Shown: positions 1-11,626, counted from the stretch's first letter. The stretch is DNA of 64,000 nucleotides from Pythium myriotylum (GCA_023091665.1 JALJCQ010000041.1:124001-188000), one strand, 5' to 3'. A program made the numbers and translations. Notes: generated by a model not told the origin, from the sequence alone.

Positions 1-923
1 ATGAGGTTCCTACGAGAGTATCATAATGTCCGGAATCGCTTAGTAATCGCACTTGCCCGCCCTCCAAGCCCGCGATCATGACCTCTAATATCACGATCAC
101 CCAAATCACGAAGACGATGCGTTTCCAGTGAATTCCCTCGCCACCATCTTGCCATTCATTATCTTCGCATTTCGATCGCCCTTAAGATGCAAAGCTGTCT
201 GCTTTTTTTGTTCGAAAAACAAGACATCAGTCTGAGGTTCTGCGCTTGTTTTCTTTTTCCAGCTCGAGTGAGACATCCCATCGCTGCCTTACCTGTTCTC
301 TGCAATTCGAGTTGTTCGACCCAGATATCCCCTCGTGGTAGGCAAGAGCCACGCTCACACCTCCTCACCATCAAGAGTTGGGCGCAAAATGCATTACAGA
401 GGAGATAATACCAAACTACGGACTCTCGACGCCTGGTTATCACCGTCGAAACAAGCCAACGAGCCAACGAGCCAACGCGCCAACGAGAAAATGAGCCAAC
501 GAGCCAACGAGCTCGCGCCAGCGACTAGGTGGAGACAACCGACGTGATGTTCATCCCGGGATGAAGCTGCGCTGGCCCACACTCGCACCCAGTCGCCACG
601 CTCATGTAGATCGAAAAGGCCGTCTTGCAGAGGTCCCACCAAGCCAACACTCGCACCTGCTCCTCCCACATGCTAAAACTCGTCGCCATGCTCAACATAC
701 CCGACGGAATGGCAGTCGGAATGCGCCATCCACAAAACCACAATCCGAGCGATACCAGAGCGCCGAGCACCAGCAACGACACCAACCAGATCGCACAGTC
801 TACACAATACAAGCCAAGTCACCAACACTGCAGAACCATCGTGCCAAACAAGCACCAACCCACCGAAGATGCACATCGACAGTCTAGCCAACCGGGCTTC
901 AACCGTGTTGACATAGCCACCGT
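1..923. other. No supported gene
   Basis: Several short overlapping ORFs occur on both strands, but none has a composition or motif I recognise. Around 452-515 the phrase AGCCAACGAGCCAACG recurs as a short direct repeat (unit about 8 bases, gagccaac). The stretch is probably intergenic or the edge of a gene outside the window. Confidence 0.4.
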
Positions 924-1448
924 CTACGCCTGCAACAAGTGAAAAAAAACGTGATTAGAATGCGACCTTAGCGATGCCTCATCGGACTGCTGCTTACCGT
1001 CCCCGAACAACTTGGAGACGAGCCTCGACTGGAGACTCTGGCCGATTTTGAGCCACGTTGGAGGCTGCTCGCTCGAGACGACTGCGAAGTGGACCGCATA
1101 CGGGTCGCAAACAGCGATTAGCGCGGCCTCCGACACGACCGCAGCTTCAGTATCGGCATCAGACGCGGTGGCAAATTCCCTTGACGAGACAGCATACTGG
1201 CGGATTGTGGTTGCCTCGCCAAGAAACAACGCCATAGTATCGCTGTGCAACGGCGCAAGCCACTTGGTGCCGTCGAACGTGTGGAAGATGTTGAAGTCAT
1301 TGAAGCCGAAGTTGCACGAAACGACTTCTTCGATCGACGCCTGCACATTGTCGACGATCACCTCCGATACAGCAACGGGGACATTCTTGGCGTGGCCGAC
1401 CACAACGACGTTGAAGGCGGTATCTTCGGCGGTAGCGGGCGACATCAT
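924..1448 (-). CDS. Hypothetical protein, 174 residues
   Basis: This single-exon ORF has a balanced amino-acid composition (many A, V, S and D, few repeats), which makes it more gene-like than the surrounding shadow frames. Two adjacent ATG codons (1448 and 1445) could start it. I see no signal peptide, membrane segment or known motif. It could be one exon of a longer gene continuing upstream on the minus strand, because no obvious promoter separates it from 1450-1840. The family is not recognised. Confidence 0.35.
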   Translation of the reverse strand: MMSPATAEDTAFNVVVVGHAKNVPVAVSEVIVDNVQASIEEVVSCNFGFNDFNIFHTFDGTKWLAPLHSDTMALFLGEATTIRQYAVSSREFATASDADTEAAVVSEAALIAVCDPYAVHFAVVSSEQPPTWLKIGQSLQSRLVSKLFGDGKQQSDEASLRSHSNHVFFHLLQA

Positions 1449-2001
1449 ACTGGAGGGAGGTGGCGTGGAGGTGGTGCGACGATTCTAGAGAGGTCGTGCC
1501 GAGGTAGTGTGGAGGAGCCAAATGCCCAAGTGAGCAAGCGCCACTCCAACAGACCAACCCGAGAACACCTCCCTTTCCTGCCATGAGGCTGGTCTTCCGT
1601 CGATCTTGAATGGAATTGCGCCCTCACCTCATCTCGGAGAAGGTCTATGAGCAGCAGTTGTCTCTTGATTCCATATTCCAAGCCAAATGCCCGGCATCGA
1701 TGCAACGAGCACTTATCTCGTACTGGAGATTCTCTCGGCGCCAAGAAACCCGTCGTGAAATCGAACCATTTTGGTCCTACACCACAATCAGACAAAATAT
1801 CATTTACAGTATTCACAGTACCTTTCGAGCTTGTCTTCATCCATCAACGACACCCTTTACCAAAGTTCGCGAAACCTTCAAGTCACACGTATGCCATCAT
1901 CCACATCAATCAGTCGCCCTCACTTCATCACACCGCACGGCCAAGAACACACAGCGTCACCAACACAGCAAAGCGCCCACACCACCACTTCCAAATCCGC
2001 A

Positions 2002-2742
2002 ATGAGCGACAACAAAGCCATCATCCACAGTCGACCCGTCCAAAAGCCGATCTGCATCTACGCCGGCGTCATCGGTACCATCAGCTCTGTCGGCGTCGAG
2101 ATCCACCCCACCGCTTCCATCGCCACCCTCCTCGATTGCTTACAGCGACAACTCATACGCAGATCGCTCCCGCACGAGTTCACGGCATACACCACCAAGC
2201 GCGGAGACCGATGGATGACCTCCGACGAGCACTGGACCATCATCAACAACAGCTCCGCCCTCAAAGCCAAGTACATCTGTCCGTGGGCCAAACTCGATCC
2301 CACTCTCACTGTTGGAGACTACTTCGTCGACCCACCAGTCAATGCGCATCACATCATCCTCGAGTGGACGGCTGGATCTCTCGCTCAGCGAGCCATTCAA
2401 GTTGAGCGCGCTAGGAAGATGGCGGCGGCATTTCGACGGCATGAGCTGTTTACCCCAGAACTCGACTTCATAGTGAATGGGAACGTCTACAAGCCGAGGA
2501 GGAGAAACGCAAACGCTCGGCGCCCGTTGTCCGTACGGCAGATGTGGTCGTGGCCACTCGACGTGCGGCGACAGTGTTGCTGGGTCAGAAAATCGACAAA
2601 AACGAATAGTCACACACTTCTTTTCCCCAATACCATCCTTTGTGCCGACCACACGAATCCGATATCATTCTACATTCTCACATGGATTAGCACACAAAGA
2701 ATCGCTGGAAGGATGAGCAGATATTCCAAGAGTATCATTTGA
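2002..2742 (+). CDS. Hypothetical protein with ubiquitin-like/Crinkler-header-like N-terminus
   Basis: The open frame extends upstream to 1771, but the ATG at 2002 (context CGCAATGAGC) is the best start and gives about 246 residues; the upstream part is Ser/Thr/His-rich and looks non-coding. Residues about 15-125 have the rhythm of the ubiquitin-like header of Crinkler-type proteins: a hydrophobic opening (ICIYAGVIG), a central W..SDEHW segment, then DPTLTVGDYF and HIILEW in the place where headers usually carry a D..LT..F..P...HVLV block. The canonical LFLAK motif is not visible. The remaining 120 residues are basic with no recognised domain. It ends 37 bp from the convergent MED13 gene. The Crinkler link is an inference from pattern only; it may be an unrelated oomycete-specific protein. 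Confidence 0.45.
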   Translation: MSDNKAIIHSRPVQKPICIYAGVIGTISSVGVEIHPTASIATLLDCLQRQLIRRSLPHEFTAYTTKRGDRWMTSDEHWTIINNSSALKAKYICPWAKLDPTLTVGDYFVDPPVNAHHIILEWTAGSLAQRAIQVERARKMAAAFRRHELFTPELDFIVNGNVYKPRRRNANARRPLSVRQMWSWPLDVRRQCCWVRKSTKTNSHTLLFPNTILCADHTNPISFYILTWISTQRIAGRMSRYSKSII

Positions 2743-2778
2743 TTTAGTGACCCTCGTCCTGATGATGGTTGCCTCACC

Positions 2779-5700
2779 TTATCGGCGCATCGCCAGCGGA
2801 TCCGTGGTGAGCTGCTCATGTAACAGTTCGAGCTGGCTATGGAATCCATCAACAACCGCGAGATGTAACGGCAACGGCGACTGACGTTGGAGTAAAATAG
2901 GGTGCACTGTAAGATATGATAGCGCTGCCCATTCCGTCAACAGTCCATCCAAATCATCTCGGGGCGTCGGAAGGGGCGACTCGGAGACTGCAATCGCATG
3001 AACGTGCCTTACCCTCACCACAGTGGTCTCGAGATTGGTGCGCTCGGTGGATCGAAGCCACTTGACATTGGCCACGCGACTTCGCTCTTGCATCTTTGCA
3101 GGGTCGTCTGGACGGATCACCATCACGCCTTCATGATCATTGACCTTGAACACCGATGACACTAGAGGACGCACTTGCACCATCTCCTTCGCCACGAAGC
3201 TCACCTCCAACACAGTGATTCGCGAAACAACAGGAGCATAACGCTCTGACAGCTCCTTGAACGCGTCAAGAGACTCAACTTCACGCCATGCGTCTTGTAG
3301 TTGAGGGTCAGGAACAGCAGCGAGTTGAGAGAATGTGAGGGCTGCCTTCTCACCCATTAGGGCGACAAACTCCAGTGCTGATCCGACAACCAGCAACAAC
3401 GCAGTAGAGATATCGCTGTCGGATAGAGGAAATGCGTGTGTTTCCAACACTGAGCCAACCGAGTCTGTGAATGCAGCGACTACCCACTTGCCATCAGGAG
3501 CGATAGCGTACCCAGCGTGGACGGTCTGTGGGCTGGCCTTGTTCTCGCTGGATTGATGGGGGTCTGCCAAGTGATACAATCGCTCGCACACGAATCTGGA
3601 TTTTGTGGCCACATCACTGGTACCGATAGGCTTCAAAGTAACGCGTTCGAAGACACGGTCATACAACGACATTGCTGCAGGAAGTAACGCGTACGGGTTC
3701 GCGTCCACGCTGACGTCGATCAAATCTTCCAGGAAAAGCAGCTCCATCGTTATGCTCTTGGACCAACCATCTTCGCCTCTCGTTGCCACATCATCGTCAC
3801 CAAAAAGGCCCCGCCCGAACGCACCCAACAACCACAACTTGTGTTTGATGTCAGATCGACGAAACGGTGCCACCAAGTACACGACGTTTGCGACTGGAAA
3901 ACGCCCGAATGCCTGTTTCCGTTTTGTCGACTGTGAAAGCAATGGGCGAAGCATCTCTCCTGCATAACGGTACGTCGCAAAAGCGTCATCACTTCTCGTG
4001 GCGCAGTCTACCAGTAGCATAGAGCTTGCAACGTCCACTTTCACACTCTCACGACTCACGATCGCTGAAACATCCAATGCAACCTGATCGCCGAGTGATG
4101 CCTGTGCATATGTGTTGCGGAACATTGACAGGTACGACAGGGTCAATGTGCCAAGCCACTGCGCCGGGGATATTGGGCATACGATCACGAAATCGACAGG
4201 TTTGGGCGCCGCCACAGGCTGAAAACCACGTAACACGAACTCGGAAATGGCTGGGATCTCGACGTGGAGGGAAGACTCAGAGTTGGACACACAAAACCGC
4301 GGCAGGGTCTCCAACGCTTTTGCGTGCATCTCCTCGACGGATTCCCCTTTCGGTGAGACGTTCGTCTTTGCGCAGTAACCTTCTAACGTAAGCCACGGGT
4401 CGTGGACTTCGCCAGCCTCCTCGTCACTCATGTTGTCCCCTGCAGCTTTTCCCGTGACGAGTCCTTGCAGGTGGGTGAGGTGGGGGGTCAGGTGATGCAC
4501 CAGGGTCAAGGTATCACGTTCATCAGCCGCTCGCGCGTGGGCAGGGTAGGGTGTCCATCGTGCATTTGATTTACCTTGGAGCCTCCAAGCAACAACAGCA
4601 TCGAGTGCGTTCAACTGCACCCCGACCGCAATCTCCTGGTCTCTCAGTGTGTAAAGAGTCGTTGTCGAAGCTCGCTCCACAGATGCAGCGTACTCGAGCA
4701 ACTTCGTTTCGTCGTATTCGAGCAAGATCTTACGCTCACGTTCTCGCCGCTGTTGCCTCTTGTTGCGCCGAAAGTCACGCGCGTAATACCCGGTGAGGAA
4801 CCGCTTGAACCGATCGGATAGAAGTTGGCTCTTCAACTCGCCGTAGCTCAATGTCGTGAACGAACCACGCGCGATCTGGAGTTTCTTCTTCTCATCGATT
4901 GACGGAGAAAAGTCTGGCGCATTGGGATACAGTCGCGCACTCAAGGTGGCGACGGGGTCTTCTCTGCTCTTGCTCGCGTGGGTGGCCATCTCGTTCTCCA
5001 CGTACTCGTCCAAGGCCTGTAGAAGCGGGTGGATCTTGATGGGTTTGCTATCGAGCGCCTCTTGCTGCTCATCCTGCGTCAGTGACGCGACCAACGACAC
5101 AGCGAGACTGAGAGCCGGCGTCTTGGGCGTGTCGGACTTTGATCCCGTCGCCGACGAGTTCGAGATCGACCGCGCGCGGCCGAGCAGCGGGATCGTGGTC
5201 TTGGTGGCTGCGCTCGTCGACGGCAGCGGGCCGAACGAGAGCGCGCCGGCCGGGTGGTGTTTCGAGGCGTTTCCGTTCGGCTCGCTCTTCTTTCGCCGCC
5301 GTCGCTTGAAGACGTGGACGTCGTGGTCGGCGTGGAGCAGCGTGGTGTGCTCATGCGGGAAGGTCATGCGCACGACCGGCCCGCTAATGTCTGGGCTGTT
5401 GACGTGCGTGTCGGGCGACACGGGGATGATGGATTCTTCGTTCTCGGCCGCGTCGTTGGCCGGTTTCCTGCGCTTCTTCTTGGCGAGCAGGCCGCCGCCG
5501 CGGCGCTGCGTGTCGTCGTCGTTGTCGTTGCCTCCGTCGTGGTCGTCGGCGTCGTTGGCATGGTCGTCGCTCTTGCCCTTGCCGTCGTCGTCGTCGCCCG
5601 TGCCGTCGAGCCCGTCGAGCGCGGCGCTGCGGCGGTTGAGCTTGCGCCGCGGGAACGCGCGGAAGCGCGGGTAGATGTCGGCGAACTTGGTCTCGGCGAC

Positions 5701-6560
5701 CACGCGCGCCGGCAGCGCGTCGTCGGTGTGCCAGACGTCGACCATGGCGTGGTCGCGCTCGCGCGGCAGCCCCATGAGCCGCGTCCACGCGCTCGCGAGC
5801 CCCGAGAGCTCGTTGTCGAGCGAGCTGAGCCCGAGTCCGGCGCCGGCTTGCTCGTGGACCATCTCGACGTTGACGACGAGCCAGCGCGAGGGCAGCAGCT
5901 GGAAGTGGAGCCGCAGCCCGGCGGCCGCGCAGGCCTCGTCGAGGAAGACGTCAAAGTCGTGCGCGCGCGCGAGCGACGGGCGGCGGAAGACGAAGCGCGC
6001 CTCGTTGAGCGTGAGCAGCGCGCGCTCGGCGCGGAAGTCGCCGCGCTGCCGCAGCCGCCGCGCGAGCCACGCGTGGAGCGCGTCAAAGAGCCGCGAAAGC
6101 GCCTCGCGCGGCGGCTCCAGCGACGACGCGAGCCACTCGCCGCGCGCCGTTTCTACACGACACGACGCACGGCGTTAGAACAAGAGAGAGAGAGAGAGAA
6201 GAACAAGAGAGAGAGAGAGAACGCACCGAGCACGCCGTCGGCGGCCTCGGGCAGCGGCTCGTGCGCGCCGTTGACCGCGAAGACCCAGAGCGAATCGTCA
6301 CCTTGTTCGTCGCAGGCCGCGAGCGCGGCGGGCGCGTCGGCGAGCGCGAGCGCAAAGGCCGCGAAGCGCTCGCGGTCGCGGGGCGCGAAGACGCGCCACG
6401 CGAGCGACTTCAACTCGCACTGTTTGTTTTTTTTTTTGTTTTTCAAACGGTCAGAGCTCGGCTCGTCGGCATGCGTGGGAGGCGAGCGACGCACCAATTG
6501 GAAGAGATTCGTCTGCACGACGACGCGCGGCGACGCGGCGGCGCGCGCGTCGGTCGCCAT
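2779..6560 (-). CDS. MED13: Mediator complex subunit 13 (MED13), three exons
   Basis: MED13 links the CDK8 kinase module to core Mediator in the nucleus. I rebuild the exons as 6560-6495, 6419-6227 and 6152-2779, giving 1210 residues; both introns (75 and 74 bp) start GTGCGT and end CAG or TAG. Joining exons 1 and 2 restores the Med13_N signature: a TNLFQL strand followed by ELKSLAWRVF. The middle is an acidic, Asp/Lys-rich low-complexity linker (about residues 270-330) with nuclear-localisation-like KKKRRK and KRRRRKK runs. The C-terminal half carries the MID/PIWI-like MED13 core: FVIVCPISP near 737, VVYLVAPFRRSD near 848, and the end block LSYLTVHP...LPLHLAVVDG near 1165-1185. The protein is shorter than animal MED13 (about 2200) because the linker is short. 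The ATG at 5862 is internal. Assignment is by motif memory, no search. Confidence 0.88.
6179..6222. repeat. (GA)n microsatellite inside MED13 intron 2
   Basis: Two GA runs are separated by GAACAA; on the coding strand they read as CT-rich sequence directly after the GTGCGT donor of the second MED13 intron. A polypyrimidine tract here may aid splicing of such a short intron. Confidence 0.8.
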
Positions 6561-6744
6561 GGGAGAGAGCGGCGCGCGAAGCGAGGCGTCGGGGGGGGGG
6601 GGGAGGAACGAGGGGGGAGGCACGCGCGCGCTTTTTCGAGTGGCGCCTCTGGTACGAGATACCCTCTGTTGGGTGGTACGTGGGAGTTCGTGTGGACCAC
6701 ACGGATCCAAGGGCACTTCAAGGTGGAGGGGAGGGATGACCTAC

Positions 6745-8766
6745 CTAGATGCGCACTCGCAGCGCGCCCTGCGCGAGCCGCTCGAGCTCGCCGCGCGAGA
6801 GCGTCGTGAAGACGGATTTCGGGGGCTCGACATGCGTTTGGCTCGCGTTCGTGGCCGGGGTGAGCCAGAGAGCGCCCCAGGGCGACTCGGCGTGGAGCTC
6901 CAGGTCGCAGCAGCTCGGCGAGGGCTCCACAAGACTCGCGTGGCTCGGGGTCGGCGCCACGGCGGCCTGGCAACGGCTCACGGGAGCTGGTTTTGTGAGC
7001 GAGTGACACGGCTCGAAAGCCTCGTCGCCGGCAAAGTGGACCCAGCCGCTGGGCCCGGACGCGTAGAGCTGCCTCGTCCACGCCGCGAGCGTGCAGTGGG
7101 TGCTCGCGACGCCGTCGCGGATGTCCATGCGCAACGCCTCCGAGGTGACGAGCGCGTCCCAGCCGACGAGACAGTTGCGCTGCTGCAAGAGGCAGAGGGC
7201 GCGGTTGGTCGTGGCGTGGCGCAGACGAGTGAGCAGCAAGGTCGTCGCGAGCACGTGCGCGGTCGCGAGCTGCACGCAGCAAATCACGACCAAGTCGCAG
7301 GCGATCTCGCTCCCCCACGTGGACGCGAGGCCGGGCTCGCCGCCGTACACGGGTCGCTTGAAGCCCGGGCGCTTGACCATCACGGTCGTCGAGCCGTTGA
7401 TTCGGAGGAGACAGTAGAGTTGGATGACGAGAAACACCAGATAAAACTTGAAATTGGAAAAGAGCGCGACGGCGTCGACGTACCAACGAAGGAACTCAAA
7501 GCCGCGTCTACCCCACGGAAGCAAGACAGTAAGCAAATCCAGCAGCAGATGGAGAGCGCGACGGAGAGCAGTGTGGGCGAGGCACGAGAGCCACGTGAGC
7601 TTCGTGAGCGCGGCGCAGACGAAGAGATAGTTGTCCAGCGATACGTGCTTCGTGAGCATCCACGTGCCAACTTCGAGCAGCGCGTACATCGGTCGGACGT
7701 TTAGAGCCGCGTTGATGATACTGAGAGTGATGTAAACCCAGTGGTTCAGCCACGAGTTCGCGCCAGCAGTTGAGTCGCCGAGGAACTGTACAACGCAACT
7801 CTGTTTGCTGGTTGGGAGACACAACAGCTCTGCGTGGAGAGACGGAAGGTGGAAGCGCCTCGACTGCCATGTCAAGTACCGTGTTTGCCTCTTGCCAAAG
7901 ACTGCCCCGAAGATCCCGCGCGTGATAAAGCCCAGAGCCACCACGGCGTAGACTATTGAGAAGGCTTGGACGACAAAACCATGCGGCGGCATGGCGACGA
8001 GGACTTTCGCCGAGGCATCTGCAGCTTCTACGCGATAGAGCACTGGTCCGCTTCGGTCGTTAGAAAGCACAGGATTCGCCCAGCACTCGCTGCTCTGAAT
8101 CTCAACGTGGTAATCTCCGCCAGCCCAAAATGACTGAAGCACCAAGTGGTCCGTCGTGAATTGAAACGCGACTGCTGGTCGGCCGATACACCTGAGAAAC
8201 GGAACACCAATCGCGCCAAAGTCGTTCACTGCTCCCACGTGAACGGACCGATCTGCGCGGAGTGTGTCAAAGTTGGTCAGCACAAAGCGTTCAAACGTGC
8301 TAGTATTTCCGAGGAATGTCGTCTGGACAGAGTCTGCGAGCCATGCGGGGTCGAAATTGATGACGTCGCAATGGGGCGCGGAAATGCTGTAGAGAAATAC
8401 TTGCTCACGTCGAGGACCCGAGCCGAAGAAGTCGTCATAGTAAAGAGCAAGCGACGATGCGCTGACTGAATTGATGCGCGCACACACATTGCGGTCGTCG
8501 CCCAAATTCTCAGGCGACCGTGTGGGCGTGTGATAAAAGTTGTATGATGATCCAACCGCTAGAAGGTCCGGAAGCATTCCATCTGGAAGGAGGTCAAGCT
8601 GAGCGATCCGATAGTTGATTCGACCTTGGGTCAAGCGGGATCGAATATGGCTGAAGCGGCCAGTCACAAATGTTAACACAACGTTTTCACGAAGTCCAGC
8701 GAGAATCGTTAGCATGGTCGAGGTCACATTCACACACAGTAGAACGAGGCGCCGCGCGGTCAGCAT
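6745..8766 (-). CDS. Polytopic membrane protein of unknown family, copy 1
   Basis: One of three tandem paralogues on the same strand. The frame is open to 9060, but the start is placed at ATG 8766 (673 residues) because it aligns with the N-termini of the other two copies and avoids overlapping the upstream gene. Order of parts: an N-terminal hydrophobic helix (RRLVLLCVNVTSTML), a shared GRF..IRSRL..GRINY..A block, a soluble domain of about 220 residues with conserved cysteines and the signature RSPENLGDDRN.C...NS.SAS and SAPHCDVINFDPAWL, then at least five hydrophobic segments (around FVVQAFSIVYAVVALGF, WLNHWVYITLSIINAAL, FKFYLVFLVIQLYCLL, IACDLVVICCVQLATAHVL). The tail ends with the shared LARG/LAQGALRVRI motif. 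Probably an integral membrane protein of the plasma or endomembrane. Function unknown. The C-terminal coding part is much more GC-rich than the N-terminal part. Confidence 0.8.
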   Translation of the reverse strand: MLTARRLVLLCVNVTSTMLTILAGLRENVVLTFVTGRFSHIRSRLTQGRINYRIAQLDLLPDGMLPDLLAVGSSYNFYHTPTRSPENLGDDRNVCARINSVSASSLALYYDDFFGSGPRREQVFLYSISAPHCDVINFDPAWLADSVQTTFLGNTSTFERFVLTNFDTLRADRSVHVGAVNDFGAIGVPFLRCIGRPAVAFQFTTDHLVLQSFWAGGDYHVEIQSSECWANPVLSNDRSGPVLYRVEAADASAKVLVAMPPHGFVVQAFSIVYAVVALGFITRGIFGAVFGKRQTRYLTWQSRRFHLPSLHAELLCLPTSKQSCVVQFLGDSTAGANSWLNHWVYITLSIINAALNVRPMYALLEVGTWMLTKHVSLDNYLFVCAALTKLTWLSCLAHTALRRALHLLLDLLTVLLPWGRRGFEFLRWYVDAVALFSNFKFYLVFLVIQLYCLLRINGSTTVMVKRPGFKRPVYGGEPGLASTWGSEIACDLVVICCVQLATAHVLATTLLLTRLRHATTNRALCLLQQRNCLVGWDALVTSEALRMDIRDGVASTHCTLAAWTRQLYASGPSGWVHFAGDEAFEPCHSLTKPAPVSRCQAAVAPTPSHASLVEPSPSCCDLELHAESPWGALWLTPATNASQTHVEPPKSVFTTLSRGELERLAQGALRVRI

Positions 8767-9053
8767 AGTCCGTACTGCTGACACTGTCGTCTTTCGATGA
8801 GTAATAAGCTTCAAAGCGGACAAAGCCGTCAGAGGCGTGCCTGCTCCACGATTAACGTCACTGACTAGGGTCTCGTCATGCTGAAAATAGCAGCCTTTGG
8901 TATTTGCCACAAGACTCGCGTCTTTCTCGTCTCGATTTATTGTAGCAATGTGTTTCGTTATGGGTTCGTCACTGTTAAAAAATATAGAACAACCTAACAC
9001 GATACCTGAATCTTCATCACGGTTGCATATTCGAAATGAAACCCAGCGTTGGG

Positions 9054-11354
9054 TCAACAAATTTCCAATAGGACTTCGCCGTGAATCAAAGCAGTTATCG
9101 TTGTCGCGTCTAGATTCTGGAGTGCGTCTTGGATGTCACAACTTGCGGAACTTTGATCCCTCACCAATCCAAACCGCGCACGTGTGGTGTTACAAGGCAC
9201 AGTATTGGAGTTGAAGCCTCTGTTATCGTGATCGGACAATCGCGCTGAAGTTAGGGTCAGGCTTCCCCAAGTGGTTTCAGAGTAAGCGAACAAAAGACGT
9301 AGACCTGGAGATACTCGACCCTCAATGAAGTCTGCGCACTCGTTGACTTTTAGCGATTCACCAGTTGTTTGGTGAGGTTGAACAGACGCAGTTCGTGAAT
9401 GCACTCGAATGATTCTTCGGCTATCTTCCCTTTGGAATTCCTTTTGGGATCTTGACACAACGTGCTCAATCAAGGGTCTGGTAGCAGATTTTTGTGAAGA
9501 TGGATCGATGGTGTCGTTCGACAAGAATGCATCGTCGCCGGTGAGCTGGACCCAACCGCTCGGTCCAGAGGAATAGAGTTGTCGAATCAATGCTCCAAGT
9601 GAGCACCTGGTTACTGCAACTTTTCGACCATCCGAATCGATAACACGAATTCCCAGAGAATCTATCTGTAACCCGTCCATCGCCACTAAGATGTCCCACC
9701 CCACGAACAAATAGCGACGCTGAAGGATCTGAAGGATGCAATTGGTGGTCGCGTGTCGAATTCCAGAACACAATAGAAGCGCCGCCAGAGCATGTGCTGC
9801 GACAAGCTGGAAGACAACAATTGCGAGCAAGTCAACGGTGATCTCACAATGCCACCATGTCACGAGATCCGCGAACCCTCCATATACTGGTCGTTTGGCC
9901 ATTATTTTCGCGCGTGTTGATATTGTTGGAATTCCTTTGACTTTGAAGGTGACGTAGAGCTGCACGATTAACGTCATCAAGTGTACTTTGAACGATGTGA
10001 GCATTGCAGTTGAGTCAATGTACCAAGCCAAGAAGCGAAGCCAGTAATTTGCGCGAGGACCTTTCAACATGTCCCTCAGCACATCTAGGATGAATCGCGT
10101 TATGCGTTGGAACAAAGTGTGAGCAAAGCACACCATCCACGCAATCTTCGTTAGCGGCGAGCACGTGAAAAGGAAGTTCTCCGCAGATACCCGCTTTCCA
10201 AGCATCCAAGTGCCTAGCGTGAGTAGCATATAGGATGAACGGATGTTCAGGCAAGCATCCAGAATGCTAAAACTAATAAATAGCCAATCATTCATCCAGT
10301 GGTTTGCTGCCGCAATCGACCTACCGCTAAAGCGAAGAATGTTGGAGCGGTGCTTGGGTGGCATAATCAGCCCCACCCAGTCACCAACAGGCACAAACCA
10401 CGATACCTTGCCAAAGGCAGCATCTTTCGCGCGTCGTGGTACGTACATCACCTCATCCCGACCCTCAGCTGTCAACTTTGATAGGGCTTTGATCAGGCTG
10501 ATTATATAGATCAGGCCATACATCATAGACACGAAATCGACAATCCAGTGCGGAGATGGCACCGCCACAATTATCTCAGCTTTCTCGTCGGCTGCCACAA
10601 CTCGAAAAAGACTAGTCCCGCTTCCTGATGCCACAGGATGTGCCAAGCAGCGACTAGTCTGAACCTCCACTTGAAAACTACCACCAGCCCAAAACGATTG
10701 CATCACCATCAAATCTGTCAAATACTCGAACGCAACGTCACCAGACCGTCGAGTGCACTTCAAAAACGGAGATCCAACCACACCAAAATCCACAGGAACA
10801 CCCACTTGGACCGAGTCATCGCGTTTCAACCGATCGAAGTGAGATAGAATATACTGATTACATGTCGAGGCGTTGCCATTCGCAAGAGACGAGGTGCACT
10901 CATTTTGGACCCACAACGGCTTCAAGTTGACGACTTCACAGTGCGGCGCCGAGATGCTCCACACGAAGAACTGTTCTCGTCTGGCATTTTTGCCGAAATA
11001 GTCATCGAAGTGCACGCTTAATACGGACGCACTCATGGAATTCACGCGCAAGCATCTACTGCGGTCCTCGTTCAATGTTTGAGGCGATCGAGAAGGCGCA
11101 GAATGAAGCTTGTAAGAAGAGGCTACCTCTTGGAGGTCAGGCAATGCGTTAGGTGGGAAATGTTCTAGGAAGGCAATACCATAGTTGATGCGTCCTTGAA
11201 CTAACCGCGAGCGCATGGTATTGAAGCGTCCACTGAGAAGGGCAACGATAGCATTCTCGCGAAAAGCTGTGATCACAGACAATGTTGTCGCAACTACGTT
11301 TATGAGCAGCAGCAAAGCGCGGCGCCCCGGTTGCCACTGACGAGATTGCTCCAT
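9054..11354 (-). CDS. Polytopic membrane protein of unknown family, copy 2
   Basis: Second member of the tandem set, 766 residues from ATG 11354; an in-frame ATG at 11426 would add 24 residues, but the downstream ATG matches copy 3 better. It has the same layout as its neighbours: N-terminal helix (RRALLLLINVVATTL), GRFNTMRSRLVQGRINYGIA block, cysteine-bearing domain with RSPQTLNEDRSRC..VNSMSAS and SAPHCEVVNLKPLW, then several membrane segments and a PSGWVQLTGDDAF motif before a variable, polar C-terminal region. The end reads ALIHGEVLLEIC, matching the terminal motif of the other two. It is clearly more AT-rich than the flanking copies. No enzyme motif is visible; role unknown. Confidence 0.8.
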   Translation of the reverse strand: MEQSRQWQPGRRALLLLINVVATTLSVITAFRENAIVALLSGRFNTMRSRLVQGRINYGIAFLEHFPPNALPDLQEVASSYKLHSAPSRSPQTLNEDRSRCLRVNSMSASVLSVHFDDYFGKNARREQFFVWSISAPHCEVVNLKPLWVQNECTSSLANGNASTCNQYILSHFDRLKRDDSVQVGVPVDFGVVGSPFLKCTRRSGDVAFEYLTDLMVMQSFWAGGSFQVEVQTSRCLAHPVASGSGTSLFRVVAADEKAEIIVAVPSPHWIVDFVSMMYGLIYIISLIKALSKLTAEGRDEVMYVPRRAKDAAFGKVSWFVPVGDWVGLIMPPKHRSNILRFSGRSIAAANHWMNDWLFISFSILDACLNIRSSYMLLTLGTWMLGKRVSAENFLFTCSPLTKIAWMVCFAHTLFQRITRFILDVLRDMLKGPRANYWLRFLAWYIDSTAMLTSFKVHLMTLIVQLYVTFKVKGIPTISTRAKIMAKRPVYGGFADLVTWWHCEITVDLLAIVVFQLVAAHALAALLLCSGIRHATTNCILQILQRRYLFVGWDILVAMDGLQIDSLGIRVIDSDGRKVAVTRCSLGALIRQLYSSGPSGWVQLTGDDAFLSNDTIDPSSQKSATRPLIEHVVSRSQKEFQREDSRRIIRVHSRTASVQPHQTTGESLKVNECADFIEGRVSPGLRLLFAYSETTWGSLTLTSARLSDHDNRGFNSNTVPCNTTRARFGLVRDQSSASCDIQDALQNLDATTITALIHGEVLLEIC

Positions 11355-11626
11355 CTTAAATATATAGGGAAGTTTTCTCACCGATAAAGCTTCAGCCAAA
11401 GACGAGTCTGAAGCTTGAATGCGCATGTTCGATCTCTAAAGTACGCGATGCTTTCACGATCTCGTATCCAAACATAGACTACAACTAAAGATGGGTTTAA
11501 AAGGGTACTGTGATGCTACCCCCCTCCTCCTTTTGAAGTTTGACAACGAGCACATATAGTAGTGTCCACGTTCAACTTGCATTGAAGTTGATCAAAACGC
11601 ACCACTTGACAGCCAACCTTCAAAGT

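Noticed and set aside
5254..7704. 816-residue plus-strand open frame
   Set aside because: It is antisense to MED13 and membrane copy 1; composition (Arg, Val, Glu, Ala) is that of a shadow frame in GC-rich coding DNA.
8767..9060. Longer N-terminus for membrane copy 1
   Set aside because: It overlaps the end of copy 2, lacks similarity to the paralogues and reads as polar, non-signal sequence.
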